From Caryophanales bacterium UBA6865 (GTDB lineage: Bacteria > Bacillota_I > Bacilli_A > RFN20 > CAG-826), in the NCBI GenBank assembly GCA_002449265.1, contig DKCV01000029.1, positions 29,535 through 93,534 on the forward strand: a stretch of 64,000 bases of DNA, written 5' to 3'. Under the pieces are notes generated by a model that saw nothing but the letters and a program-made list of their open reading frames with translations, made no database searches and was not told the DNA's origin. The position numbers were made by a program, and so were the translations under genes. Numbering within the stretch: the first letter of the stretch is position 1; every line of letters begins with the position of its first letter. Below are positions 1-7,998 of this stretch, one piece after another.

Positions 1-1
1 G

Positions 2-1633
2 GTAGAAGCGACCGCTGGTCCATTAGGGCAAGGAATCGCTCAATCCGTTGGTTTTGCGCTTGCTGAAGAAGCGGTTGCCTCTCAATACAAGGAAGGGGAA
101 AGACTTTGCTCCCATTACACATTCGTTTTATGCGGCGATGGCTGTTTAGAAGAAGGCGTTAGTCAAGAAGCAATCAGTTTTGCTGGTCTACAAAAATTAG
201 AAAAGCTCATTCTTATCTATGACCAAAACCAATCCACTTTAGACGGCCCGACTTCCTGGTCTCTTAATGAAGACGAAAGGAAGCGTTTTGAAGCAAGTGG
301 CTGGAGAACATTAGAAGTAAAAGACGGAAATAACTTAGAGGAAATATCAAAAGCAATCAAAAAGGCCAAAAAACCATGTGGGAAGCCAACTATGATTTTG
401 GTCCATACCGAGATTGGCTATGGCTCTCCTTTAGCGGGCAGCCATAAAAGCCATGGTTCTCCTTTAGGACAAGTCATGACTGAAGAAACGAAAGAATTCT
501 TCCATTATTCTTTACCTCCTTTTGAAGTCGATCCAAGGGTCTACGATAGATTTAATGAGACCTTCTTAGCGCGTGGCAAAAAAGCATACAAGAAATACGA
601 GAAAGACTTAAAAGCCTATCAAAAGCAATATCCGGAAGAATATCGTAGATTTCTCCTTGCCTTAAAAGGAGATTTAAACGACTATCTCTTAGACGAACCA
701 AACGAATTTAAAAATGAAGCGAGCCGCGCGACCAGTGGCCGCTTCTTGGTGGAAGCTAATCATAATATTCCATTTCTAATGGGTGGAAGCGCGGATGTAG
801 CAAGTAGTACAAAGACATCAATCCCTTCTGATCCTGGCTTTAGCCCAGCTCATCACGAAGCGAGAAATATCAATTTCGGTATCCGCGAATTTGAAATGGC
901 CAGCGTACAAAATGGAATGCTCCTTCATGGAGGGGTCAGGACTTATGTTGGTAGCTTCTTTGTTTTCATTGATTACATGCGCGCCGCAATCCGCATGTCT
1001 AGTTTAGAAAGATTGCCAGCAATTTATATTCTTACTCACGACTCTTTAGCAGTTGGGGAGGATGGGCCAACTCATGAACCGATTGAGCAGCTTGAGTCCC
1101 TCCGTGCGCAACCGCACCTTGTCGTTTTACGACCAGCTGACGCTAGAGAGACTTATGCCTCTTGGAATTATGCTCTAGCTAGCTTAGATACGCCTATTTG
1201 CCTTATTTTAAGCCGCCAAGCGCTCCCTTTAATTCCCTCTTCAAGTAAAGAAGGCGTGAATCGCGGGGCTTATCTAGTCGAAAAAAATGATAAGCCAGCC
1301 TTGGAAGTGCTTGCTTCTGGCTCAGAAGTGAATTTGGCAATAGAAACGAGCAAAGAATTAAAGAAAGAAGGAATTAGCATTAACGTCATTAGCGTGCCTT
1401 CCTTTGAAATATTTGAAAAACAGCCTGAATCCTATAAAGAAAGTCTCTTCCTTCTTCCCCGTGAAAAGCGAGTTGGCTTAGAAATGGCAACGGGCACTAG
1501 CTATTACAAATATTGCGATCACGTTTATGGTTTGCATGATTTCGGAGTCAGCGCCCCATGCGAGGAAGCGCTCTCTCATTACGGATTTAATGTAACAAGT
1601 TTTGCAAATTACTTGCGTAGTTTATTGAAATAA
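2..1633 (+). CDS. tkt: Transketolase, 5' end outside the window
   Basis: The thiamine-diphosphate enzyme of the non-oxidative pentose phosphate pathway moves two-carbon units between sugar phosphates. The reading frame is already open at base 2 and ends with TAA at 1631-1633, so about 543 C-terminal residues are present and the true start lies to the left. The start of the TPP-binding motif is visible as GDGCLEEG followed by YDQN (about bases 130-230), then the pyrimidine-binding domain with GIREFEMASVQNG and the GEDGPTHEPIEQL segment, both typical of transketolase. The C-terminal domain is complete. It sits just upstream of asp23 and may be cotranscribed with it. Identity is clear. Confidence 0.93.
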   Translation, partial: VEATAGPLGQGIAQSVGFALAEEAVASQYKEGERLCSHYTFVLCGDGCLEEGVSQEAISFAGLQKLEKLILIYDQNQSTLDGPTSWSLNEDERKRFEASGWRTLEVKDGNNLEEISKAIKKAKKPCGKPTMILVHTEIGYGSPLAGSHKSHGSPLGQVMTEETKEFFHYSLPPFEVDPRVYDRFNETFLARGKKAYKKYEKDLKAYQKQYPEEYRRFLLALKGDLNDYLLDEPNEFKNEASRATSGRFLVEANHNIPFLMGGSADVASSTKTSIPSDPGFSPAHHEARNINFGIREFEMASVQNGMLLHGGVRTYVGSFFVFIDYMRAAIRMSSLERLPAIYILTHDSLAVGEDGPTHEPIEQLESLRAQPHLVVLRPADARETYASWNYALASLDTPICLILSRQALPLIPSSSKEGVNRGAYLVEKNDKPALEVLASGSEVNLAIETSKELKKEGISINVISVPSFEIFEKQPESYKESLFLLPREKRVGLEMATGTSYYKYCDHVYGLHDFGVSAPCEEALSHYGFNVTSFANYLRSLLK

Positions 1634-1648
1634 GGGATATTCATATTT

Positions 1649-1996
1649 ATGAGAAGCGGATACGTTGAAATTAATAATTATACTTACCTTGGCGATATGG
1701 GGATCTCTCACCGCGTTTTCGAGACGATTGCCGTTAACGCTTGCAATCAAGTCAACGGCGTTTCTATTGATACGAGCAAAAAGAGAAAGGTCTATACCAT
1801 TGAATTTTCTAAGCCTGTTCATGCGACGATTCGGAAAAACGGAAAAGTCGATATCAAGCTTGAAGTCGTCCTAAAGACGGGTGTCGATGTGAAAAAAGTT
1901 TGCACCGCCATAGAAGAGAATGTTTCTAACGCGATTCAAATGATGTGCGAAACCGTTCCCTTCAACGTCACAATCAATGTGAACGGATTCCATTAG
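1649..1996 (+). CDS. Asp23/Gls24 family protein (YqhY-like)
   Basis: This 115-residue protein belongs to the Asp23/Gls24 envelope-stress family (DUF322). The family pattern is visible: an N-terminal beta segment (GYVEINNYTYLGDMGIS), a middle with VNGVSI, and a C-terminal half with VKKVCTAIEENVSNAIQMM followed by a final beta strand (FNVTINVNGFH). In many Firmicutes a yqhY gene lies immediately before nusB, as here, and has been linked to control of acetyl-CoA carboxylase; whether that holds here is unknown. The SD is weak (AGGGA about 10 nt upstream). A good intrinsic terminator follows the stop. Confidence 0.8.
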   Translation: MRSGYVEINNYTYLGDMGISHRVFETIAVNACNQVNGVSIDTSKKRKVYTIEFSKPVHATIRKNGKVDIKLEVVLKTGVDVKKVCTAIEENVSNAIQMMCETVPFNVTINVNGFH

Positions 1997-2008
1997 TCAA
2001 AAATAAGG

Positions 2009-2033
2009 GCTCTCCTAATCGGAGAGCTTTTTT
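2009..2033 (+). terminator. Intrinsic terminator after asp23
   Basis: Perfect 7-bp stem GCTCTCC (2009-2015) and GGAGAGC (2021-2027), 5-nt loop, then six T. It separates the tkt/asp23 unit from nusB, which has its own promoter directly downstream. Confidence 0.85.
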
Positions 2034-2042
2034 CGATAGCTT

Positions 2043-2071
2043 TTCACTTCATAAAGCGCTTATGGTAAAAT
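2043..2071 (+). promoter_or_regulatory. Probable promoter of nusB-xseA-xseB
   Basis: TTCACT (2043-2048), a 17-nt spacer and TAAAAT (2066-2071). This gives a leader of about 30 nt carrying the AAGGAAG Shine-Dalgarno sequence at 2091-2097, 9 nt before the nusB ATG. Confidence 0.55.
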
Positions 2072-2106
2072 GTCACGGCTTACAAAAGATAAGGAAGCAT
2101 TGTTCT

Positions 2107-2538
2107 ATGACAAATCAACAAATCTCATCACGCAATCGTCAACAAATCGTCGCAATGAACGCTCTATATGACGTCTTAACCTATATGGACATGGGGGAAG
2201 AAATCGATATTGAAGCAATCGTAAGCGCATTATGCGATCTTCCTTATGAAGAATGCCCAATTTATGTCAAACAAATCGTTTTAGTGACGATTAAAAACTT
2301 AAACGCGGAGATTTCTTTACTAGAAAAGAACATGATTAAGTGGACTTTTGATCGCCTGAATCGTGTTGAGCAAGCTATATTGCTTCTATCCTTATCTCAT
2401 TACTTTTATGTCGATCAAGAAATCGACAAGGGTATCGTCATCAACGTGGCAGTCAATCTAGCCAAAAATTATCTCGATGCGAAGGACTATAAGTTCGTAA
2501 ACGCAATTTTGGATAAGGTGCTTGTTCGTGAATCATAA
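2107..2538 (+). CDS. nusB: Transcription antitermination factor NusB
   Basis: NusB binds boxA RNA with NusE (S10) and supports antitermination of rRNA operons. The 143-residue all-helical protein begins with SSRNRQQIVAMNALYDV, the usual NusB N-terminus, and contains the conserved DRLNRVEQAILLLS helix and the C-terminal INVAVNLAKNYLDAKDYKFVNAILDKV region. The frame is open further upstream (to 1945), but that part overlaps asp23 and its terminator. The ATG at 2107 has an AAGGAAG SD and a promoter directly before it. Its end overlaps the start of xseA. Confidence 0.9.
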   Translation: MTNQQISSRNRQQIVAMNALYDVLTYMDMGEEIDIEAIVSALCDLPYEECPIYVKQIVLVTIKNLNAEISLLEKNMIKWTFDRLNRVEQAILLLSLSHYFYVDQEIDKGIVINVAVNLAKNYLDAKDYKFVNAILDKVLVRES

Positions 2539-3736
2539 TTCGGTAAAAAACTATTTATCCGTAACGGAAATCAATAGTCTCATTAAAGACACACTTGAAG
2601 GCTCTTTTATTTATTGGCTAAAAGTACGGGGTGAAATCTCTTCTTTTAAAGTTTACCCAAGCGCGGTTTATTTCGATATCAAAGACGAGCACAGCGTTTT
2701 AAATTGCATCATGTGGAATTCTTCTTATGAAGAGCTTTCTTTTTCACCAAAAGTCGGTGACTTGGTGGATTTAGAGGGAAAAATCAATGTTTACGTTGCA
2801 AAAGGCCGTTATTCTTTTATCGCGAGGACTCTTCTTCCAGCTGGACAAGGAGACGCCTTATTAAAGCTAGAAAAGCTAAAAAAGAAGCTTGCCGAAGAAG
2901 GCTTATTCGATGAAACAAGGAAAAGACCAATCAATCCATTTCCAAAAACGATCGGCATAATCTGTGCAAGAGGGAGTGCGGCTTTAAGTGACTTGATTAA
3001 AAACTTAGGTCGAAGATGGCCTTTAGCCGATATCATGTTTTTTCCTAGCTTAGTCCAAGGAGAAGACGCTCCTTCTTCCTTATTAAAAGCTTTTGAACTC
3101 TCTCAAGCTTATCCGCTTGACACCCTTATCGTCGCTAGAGGTGGTGGGTCAAACGAAGACCTTAACGCCTTTAATGATGAGAAATTTGTACGCGCCTTAG
3201 CAAGTAGCAAAATGCCAACCATATCCGCGGTAGGCCACGAAGTGGATGTAACACTAGTGGATTATGTCTGTGATTTAAGGGTCTCAACTCCAACCGGAGC
3301 AGCGGAAGCAGCAACCCCAAATCAAGAAGACATCATGACCATGATTGCAGAAGATGAAAGGCGAATCATGCTAACAATGGAACGACTAATTCATCAAAAG
3401 CAAGAGAAGGTAAATTTATTATCATCACGTTCTTTCTTCTCGCGCGCGATTGATCTCTATAAGCCAATAGAGGAAAAAATAATATCCTTAAAAGGTAGAT
3501 TAAATTCAGCTGCTGCAGTTGGCTTAAAAATCAAAGAAGAAAAACTAAGTTCACTTAAAAAACATCTAGCTGCGATTAATCCCTATGCCGTCTTAGATCG
3601 AGGATATGGAATCATCTATAATGCGAAAGGGGAAATCATTAGAAGTATTGATAAAATAGATAAGGGCTCTACGTTAAATCTAAGAGTCAAGGATGGTATA
3701 ATCTTAAGCAAAGTGGAGGCAACAAAACATGAGTGA
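2528..3736 (+). CDS. xseA: Exodeoxyribonuclease VII large subunit
   Basis: Large, catalytic subunit of the ssDNA-specific exonuclease VII (about 402 residues). An N-terminal OB-fold (YLSVTEINSLIKDTLEG to VKGRYSF-like strands) is followed by the nuclease core with GIICARGSAALSDLIKNL, the ARGGGSNEDLNAFNDE block and SAVGHEVDVTLVDYVCD, then a coiled-coil region and the C-terminal DRGYGI segment. GTG at 2528 is preferred because AAGGTG (2515-2520) lies 7 nt before it; TTG at 2522 is an alternative. It overlaps nusB by 11 nt and xseB by 8 nt, so the three are translated from one transcript. Confidence 0.93.
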   Translation: MNHNSVKNYLSVTEINSLIKDTLEGSFIYWLKVRGEISSFKVYPSAVYFDIKDEHSVLNCIMWNSSYEELSFSPKVGDLVDLEGKINVYVAKGRYSFIARTLLPAGQGDALLKLEKLKKKLAEEGLFDETRKRPINPFPKTIGIICARGSAALSDLIKNLGRRWPLADIMFFPSLVQGEDAPSSLLKAFELSQAYPLDTLIVARGGGSNEDLNAFNDEKFVRALASSKMPTISAVGHEVDVTLVDYVCDLRVSTPTGAAEAATPNQEDIMTMIAEDERRIMLTMERLIHQKQEKVNLLSSRSFFSRAIDLYKPIEEKIISLKGRLNSAAAVGLKIKEEKLSSLKKHLAAINPYAVLDRGYGIIYNAKGEIIRSIDKIDKGSTLNLRVKDGIILSKVEATKHE

Positions 3737-3929
3737 AAAAAAGGAAAAGAGTTTTGAAGAAAAACTAAAACGTTTAGAAGAAATTGTTGCCAAAATCGAA
3801 AGCGGAACTCTTTCGTTAGAAGAGTCTTTATCACTATTTGAAGAAGGGGAAAAGCTTATCGATGAGCTTAATCTTACTTTGACTGAAGCAAAGAAAAAGG
3901 TAGGAAAATACGTGACTATTGAAAAATAA
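3729..3929 (+). CDS. xseB: Exodeoxyribonuclease VII small subunit
   Basis: A 66-residue, highly charged, helical hairpin protein with the XseB pattern FEEKLKRLEEIVAKIESG followed by LSLEESLSLFEEGEKLI. It forms the multimeric partner of XseA. Its start lies within the last codons of xseA, and an SD (GTGGAGG) is found inside xseA. The 37-bp gap after it contains one copy of a 25-bp repeat that recurs in the terminus region. Confidence 0.92.
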   Translation: MSEKKEKSFEEKLKRLEEIVAKIESGTLSLEESLSLFEEGEKLIDELNLTLTEAKKKVGKYVTIEK

Positions 3930-3930
3930 C

Positions 3931-3955
3931 ATAGTAGTTAATTAGTAGTTTTATA
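3931..3955. repeat. Copy A of a 25-bp perfect repeat, upstream of dxs
   Basis: These 25 bases are identical to 10655-10679. Internally it consists of two direct repeats of TAGTAGTT at an 11-bp spacing (3932 and 3943). The copy ends in TTTATA followed by GT, giving a TATAGT hexamer 9 nt before the dxs ATG, so here it could be a promoter or operator. Confidence 0.75.
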
Positions 3956-3966
3956 GTTGTTTCACG

Positions 3967-5859
3967 ATGAAAAAAAGAATAGATAGAATCGAAATAACAT
4001 CATTAAAAGACCCTAATATTGTTAAAACACTTAGTTATAAGCAATTAGAGGCTCTTTGTTACGACATCCGCCGGGAGATTGTTTTAAAAACGTCCATTTA
4101 TGGTGGGCATCTATCCAGTAACCTTGGCGTCGTAGAATTAACGGTTGCGTTATACCGCTCTTTTAACTTTCCAACCGACAAATTAATCTTCGATGTAGGG
4201 CATCAATGCTACACCCACAAAATCTTAACCGGACGTTCATTGGATCACTTAAACGAAAAAGGCTTTGTCACAGGCTTTGAGAATCGAAAAGAGTCAAATT
4301 ACGACGTCTATGAAGCAGGACATAGTTCTACTTCTCTTAGTGCAATCGAAGGCTTTGCGATCGCTAGAGACTTATCTTGCCAGAACTATAATGTGGTCGG
4401 AGTGATTGGCGATGCGAGCTTAGTAAACGGGCTTGCGTTTGAGGCATTAAATGATATCGGCTGCCGTGATCATAAAGTCATTATTGTCATTAACGATAAC
4501 GGAATGAGCATATCCGCTCCAACGGGGGCAATCGGAAAAATGTTCCGCAAGGTATCCGTCAATCGTCTCTACAATGACATCAAGCGCAGTTTCCATAAAT
4601 CGATGGTCTACAATAGTGGTCGTGGAAAGCGGATTCGTTCCATTTGGAGATTCATCAAATCTAAAATCAAAAGCGTTCTAGTACCCAACACTTTGTTCGA
4701 CAACATGGGATATACCTATATTGGACCGGTGGATGGGCACAATATCAAAGCGTTAGAGAAAGCTTTTAAAGAGGCGAAAACGACAACCAAATCCGCGGTT
4801 GTGCATGTTCGAACCAAAAAAGGGAAAGGATATGAGCCAGCTGAAAACGACAAAGTTGGTTATTGGCACGGGGTAACGCCTTTTGATATTGCAACGGGTC
4901 GACCTTCAAGAAACTACGATGGATTAAATTCATGGAGTCACCATATGGGCGACTTGATACACCACGAAATGGCAACGCATCAAAAATGCGAACTTATCGT
5001 ACCAGCAATGGTTAGAGGAAGTGGCTTAGAGGCTTGCTTTGACGATTTCCCAATGCGTTCGATTGATGTCGGCATCGCCGAAGAACACGCTTTGACGATG
5101 GCTGGAGCAATATCTTTAGAAGGGATTCATCCAATCGTTACCATTTATTCCACATTCTTACAGCGCGCTTATGATGAAGTGCTGCATGATTGCGCAAGGA
5201 TGAATACGGATTTAAGTCTTCTTATCGATAGAGCGGGCTTAGTCGGATTAAACGGAGCCACCCATCAAGGAATTTATGACGAAGCGTTTTTAAATAGTAT
5301 CCCGAATGTGACTTTATCGATGCCTAGCACTTACCAAATCGCTAAGAAATTGCTCAGTGAGTCTTTAAAAGATGGGAATGGGGTTTACGCCATTCGCTAT
5401 CCGCATTCGGTGATGAATAGCGAACAAGAGAATTGGCATGACGAAACCCTTTCTATTGAAGAGAAGAAATGGCTCATTCGAAAAGAAATCATAGATGGGG
5501 GCGTAAACGTAATTACGGTCGGACCTTTAGGATTTGACCTTTTCCAAAAATGCAAAGATCTTCCCGTCGGTTTTATTGACGCGATATTTTTGAATCCTCT
5601 CGATTCATTAGCCATTTCGAAGCTAATGAGTAGTGCTCAAGTAATCATCTATGACCCCTATGGAACGAAAAACGGATTTGTAACTCTATTAGAGGCGGCC
5701 TTGCTTGAAAAAGGGTACAAAGGAAAGATTTCCGCCTTTAGTGTGCCCAACGTTTTCGTGGAACACGCAAGTTTTGATGAGCAATTGTCTCCTTATGGTT
5801 TGTCACTTGAAAAGATGCGACAATTTTTAGAGAAAGAAACCAATTTTAGCAATAGGTAA
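3967..5859 (+). CDS. dxs: 1-deoxy-D-xylulose-5-phosphate synthase
   Basis: TPP-dependent first enzyme of the MEP isoprenoid pathway: pyruvate plus glyceraldehyde 3-phosphate gives DXP. The 630-residue protein has the DXS order of elements: GGHLSSNLGVVELTVALY near residues 45-60, DVGHQCYTHKILTGR, the TPP motif GDASLVNGLAFEALN ending in INDNGMSIS, YIGPVDGHN, RTKKGKGYEPAE, and the pyrimidine domain with DVGIAEEHALTMAGA. The usual GDG of the TPP motif is GDA. In B. subtilis ispA lies between xseB and dxs; it is absent here. ispG and ispH elsewhere in the window show that the pathway is in use. There is no clear SD. Confidence 0.92.
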   Translation: MKKRIDRIEITSLKDPNIVKTLSYKQLEALCYDIRREIVLKTSIYGGHLSSNLGVVELTVALYRSFNFPTDKLIFDVGHQCYTHKILTGRSLDHLNEKGFVTGFENRKESNYDVYEAGHSSTSLSAIEGFAIARDLSCQNYNVVGVIGDASLVNGLAFEALNDIGCRDHKVIIVINDNGMSISAPTGAIGKMFRKVSVNRLYNDIKRSFHKSMVYNSGRGKRIRSIWRFIKSKIKSVLVPNTLFDNMGYTYIGPVDGHNIKALEKAFKEAKTTTKSAVVHVRTKKGKGYEPAENDKVGYWHGVTPFDIATGRPSRNYDGLNSWSHHMGDLIHHEMATHQKCELIVPAMVRGSGLEACFDDFPMRSIDVGIAEEHALTMAGAISLEGIHPIVTIYSTFLQRAYDEVLHDCARMNTDLSLLIDRAGLVGLNGATHQGIYDEAFLNSIPNVTLSMPSTYQIAKKLLSESLKDGNGVYAIRYPHSVMNSEQENWHDETLSIEEKKWLIRKEIIDGGVNVITVGPLGFDLFQKCKDLPVGFIDAIFLNPLDSLAISKLMSSAQVIIYDPYGTKNGFVTLLEAALLEKGYKGKISAFSVPNVFVEHASFDEQLSPYGLSLEKMRQFLEKETNFSNR

Positions 5860-5886
5860 ATTCTTAACAAGAATTCGCGCTTACGA

Positions 5887-5892
5887 TAAAAT
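5887..5892 (+). promoter_or_regulatory. -10 box for a leaderless dinB mRNA
   Basis: TAAAAT ends 6 nt before the dinB ATG at 5899. No SD is present, so transcription is expected to begin at or beside the start codon. Confidence 0.5.
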
Positions 5893-5898
5893 TCCGGT

Positions 5899-7092
5899 AT
5901 GGCGAAAATCATCATGCACATCGATTTGAACGCTTTCTTTGCTACAGCAGAAGAGGCGAGGAACCCTGAACTAAGAGGGAAGCCGATTATTGTTGGTCAT
6001 CCTGGTAGAAGAGGCGTCGTCTCTACGGCAAATTATGAAGCGAGGAAATTTGGCGTTCATAGCGCGATGCCCACCTACGAAGCTTTGGAGCGTTGCCCTT
6101 CTTTAATTATCGTTCCCTGCGATTTTAAATATTATGAAATGCTTTCAAATTCCTTCTTTTCCTTTTTAAGACGCGTCACTCCCTTAGTGGAGCCAGCAAG
6201 CATTGATGAAGGTTATGTGGATATGACAGCGGTTTTAAGCAAGGAAAAAGACCCTTTAGCGTACTTAAAGAAATTACAAAACGACATTTTGCAAGAACTC
6301 GATCTCAAATGCTCCATTGGAATTGCGACAACGAAATTTCTCGCCAAAATGGCTAGCGATATGAAAAAGCCGATGGGGATAACGATTTTGCGAAAGAAGG
6401 ATCTAGCTAAATTGTTATATCCGCTCCCCATTGAATCATTCTGGGGAATTGGAAGAAAAACTTCCCCAAGATTAAAGGCACTAGGGATAGAAAGGATTGG
6501 AGACTTTAAAAAGAAATGTGACGAAAACGATAAAGACCTAATCGAGGTTCTTGGTAAGTTTTATCTTACCGCCAAAGCATGGGTAAACGGGGAAGGTGAC
6601 GATAAAGTTGACCCAACTCCAGATGACCCAAAAAGCATTGGAAGAAGTGAAACGTTCCCCTCTGATACGAACGATTACGAAGAAATCGTTTATAAAATTC
6701 AGGAATTAAGTAGAGAAGTAAGCGCCTCCGCTGAGCGAGAAGGGAAAAAAGGCAAAACCATATCTATAGTCATAAAAGATAGCGACTTCCATTCTCATGA
6801 CAAAAGCGTCACCAGCAAATCTGCCACCAATGATTTCGACGACATTTTTGACCGGGCTTTAGATTTATACGAAAAAAATTTCTTAGGACGCGTCATTCGT
6901 CTCGTTGGAGTTTCCTTATCTTCCCTAATCGACCCAAAAGAAGAAACGGTGCAAATGTCATTTTGGAATTATAGTGACTATGAAAAAATGGACAAGACGA
7001 AACTCCTCATTAATGATTTCAACCGCCAATTAAAAGGGGATTTTCTTTTTTCGGCAAGAAAGGTCAAGAAAAATGGAACTCAAAAACGCTGA
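5899..7092 (+). CDS. dinB: DNA polymerase IV (Y family)
   Basis: Translesion polymerase of the Y family, 397 residues. The first catalytic Asp lies in MHIDLNAFFA (residue 8), followed by the YEARKFGVHSAMP nucleotide-binding segment and the second catalytic cluster in SIDEGYVDMT (about residue 102). The thumb helix-hairpin-helix (FWGIGRKTSPRLKALGI) and the little-finger domain (KSIGRSETFPSDT) follow. It stops with TGA and overlaps xerD by 20 nt, so the two are translationally linked. The start has no SD; a -10 hexamer sits 6 nt upstream. Confidence 0.93.
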   Translation: MAKIIMHIDLNAFFATAEEARNPELRGKPIIVGHPGRRGVVSTANYEARKFGVHSAMPTYEALERCPSLIIVPCDFKYYEMLSNSFFSFLRRVTPLVEPASIDEGYVDMTAVLSKEKDPLAYLKKLQNDILQELDLKCSIGIATTKFLAKMASDMKKPMGITILRKKDLAKLLYPLPIESFWGIGRKTSPRLKALGIERIGDFKKKCDENDKDLIEVLGKFYLTAKAWVNGEGDDKVDPTPDDPKSIGRSETFPSDTNDYEEIVYKIQELSREVSASAEREGKKGKTISIVIKDSDFHSHDKSVTSKSATNDFDDIFDRALDLYEKNFLGRVIRLVGVSLSSLIDPKEETVQMSFWNYSDYEKMDKTKLLINDFNRQLKGDFLFSARKVKKNGTQKR

Positions 7093-7960
7093 GGCACTAT
7101 TCTTTCGCTATTTATTGACGGAAAAAGGCTTAGCGGAAAAAACAATAAAGAACTACGAGGACGATTTTAAGAAGTTCCATTCTTACACTGCTTTTTCTTC
7201 CAAAAAGGACACTTCTGATTTACTAGCTTCTGATTTAACCGATTTCATGTTGCTTCAAGAGCAAGATGGTTTAAGCATTCCAACAATCTTGCGCCGCTTC
7301 TCATCCACCCGTAGTTTCTACTACTTTTTAAATGAGGAAGGAATCGCTTCGATTGATCTTCCTCATATCGACACTCCTAAAAAACCCAAAAAAATTCCGC
7401 TTGTACTATTAGAAGAGCAAGTAGATGCTCTTTTAGAAGCGCCAGATTTAACGAAAGATTCAGGAATTCGCGACCGCGCCATGCTAGAAGTAATGTATGG
7501 CAGTGGGCTCCGCGTAAGCGAGCTAGTCTCTTTAAAACTAAAAAACATCAATTTCGTCAACGGCTTTTTTGAAATCATCGGTAAAGGTAACAAGCAAAGA
7601 TTCGTCCCGATGAGTTCTTTCGCAAAAAAATATCTTCAGAAATATCTCGATGGTCCTAGAAAGCGATACGAGAAAAAGCCAACGCAATATGTTTTTTTAA
7701 ATCGTAGTGGCCTTCCTTTAAGCCGCGTTTATTTCTTTAAGCAAGTCAAGAAATATGCCGTACAAGTCGGTATTGAAGAGCCGATATCTCCCCATACGTT
7801 ACGGCACTGTTTTGCAACCCATCTATTAGAACGGGGCGCGGAGCTAAGAATGGTACAAGAAATGTTAGGCCATAGCAAAATCTCGACGACGGAAATTTAT
7901 ACCTCGGTTTCCGCTAGACGAATTATGAGTGCGTATGAACAATTCGCCAAACGCAAGTAG
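7073..7960 (+). CDS. xerD: Tyrosine recombinase XerD (chromosome dimer resolution)
   Basis: A 295-residue tyrosine recombinase with an N-terminal SAM-like DNA-binding domain (TEKGLAEKTIKNYEDDF) and a C-terminal catalytic domain. The active-site residues are visible: Arg in GSGLRVSELV, Lys in GKGNKQRFVP, HxxR in PHTLRHCFATHLLERG, His in LGHSKISTTEIY and the nucleophilic Tyr in EIYTSV. Placement directly before deoB matches B. subtilis xerD-drm. A matching dif-like site lies only 2.8 kb downstream (10780-10807). It overlaps the end of dinB by 20 nt. XerC versus XerD is decided by gene context. Confidence 0.9.
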   Translation: MELKNAEALFFRYLLTEKGLAEKTIKNYEDDFKKFHSYTAFSSKKDTSDLLASDLTDFMLLQEQDGLSIPTILRRFSSTRSFYYFLNEEGIASIDLPHIDTPKKPKKIPLVLLEEQVDALLEAPDLTKDSGIRDRAMLEVMYGSGLRVSELVSLKLKNINFVNGFFEIIGKGNKQRFVPMSSFAKKYLQKYLDGPRKRYEKKPTQYVFLNRSGLPLSRVYFFKQVKKYAVQVGIEEPISPHTLRHCFATHLLERGAELRMVQEMLGHSKISTTEIYTSVSARRIMSAYEQFAKRK

Positions 7961-7966
7961 TATAAT
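7961..7966 (+). promoter_or_regulatory. -10 box for deoB
   Basis: TATAAT directly after the xerD stop codon. No good -35 is visible. The resulting leader of about 26 nt contains an AAAGGAG SD at 7987-7993. Confidence 0.45.
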
Positions 7967-7998
7967 TTTGATTAGAAATTAAATATAAAGGAGAGAAC

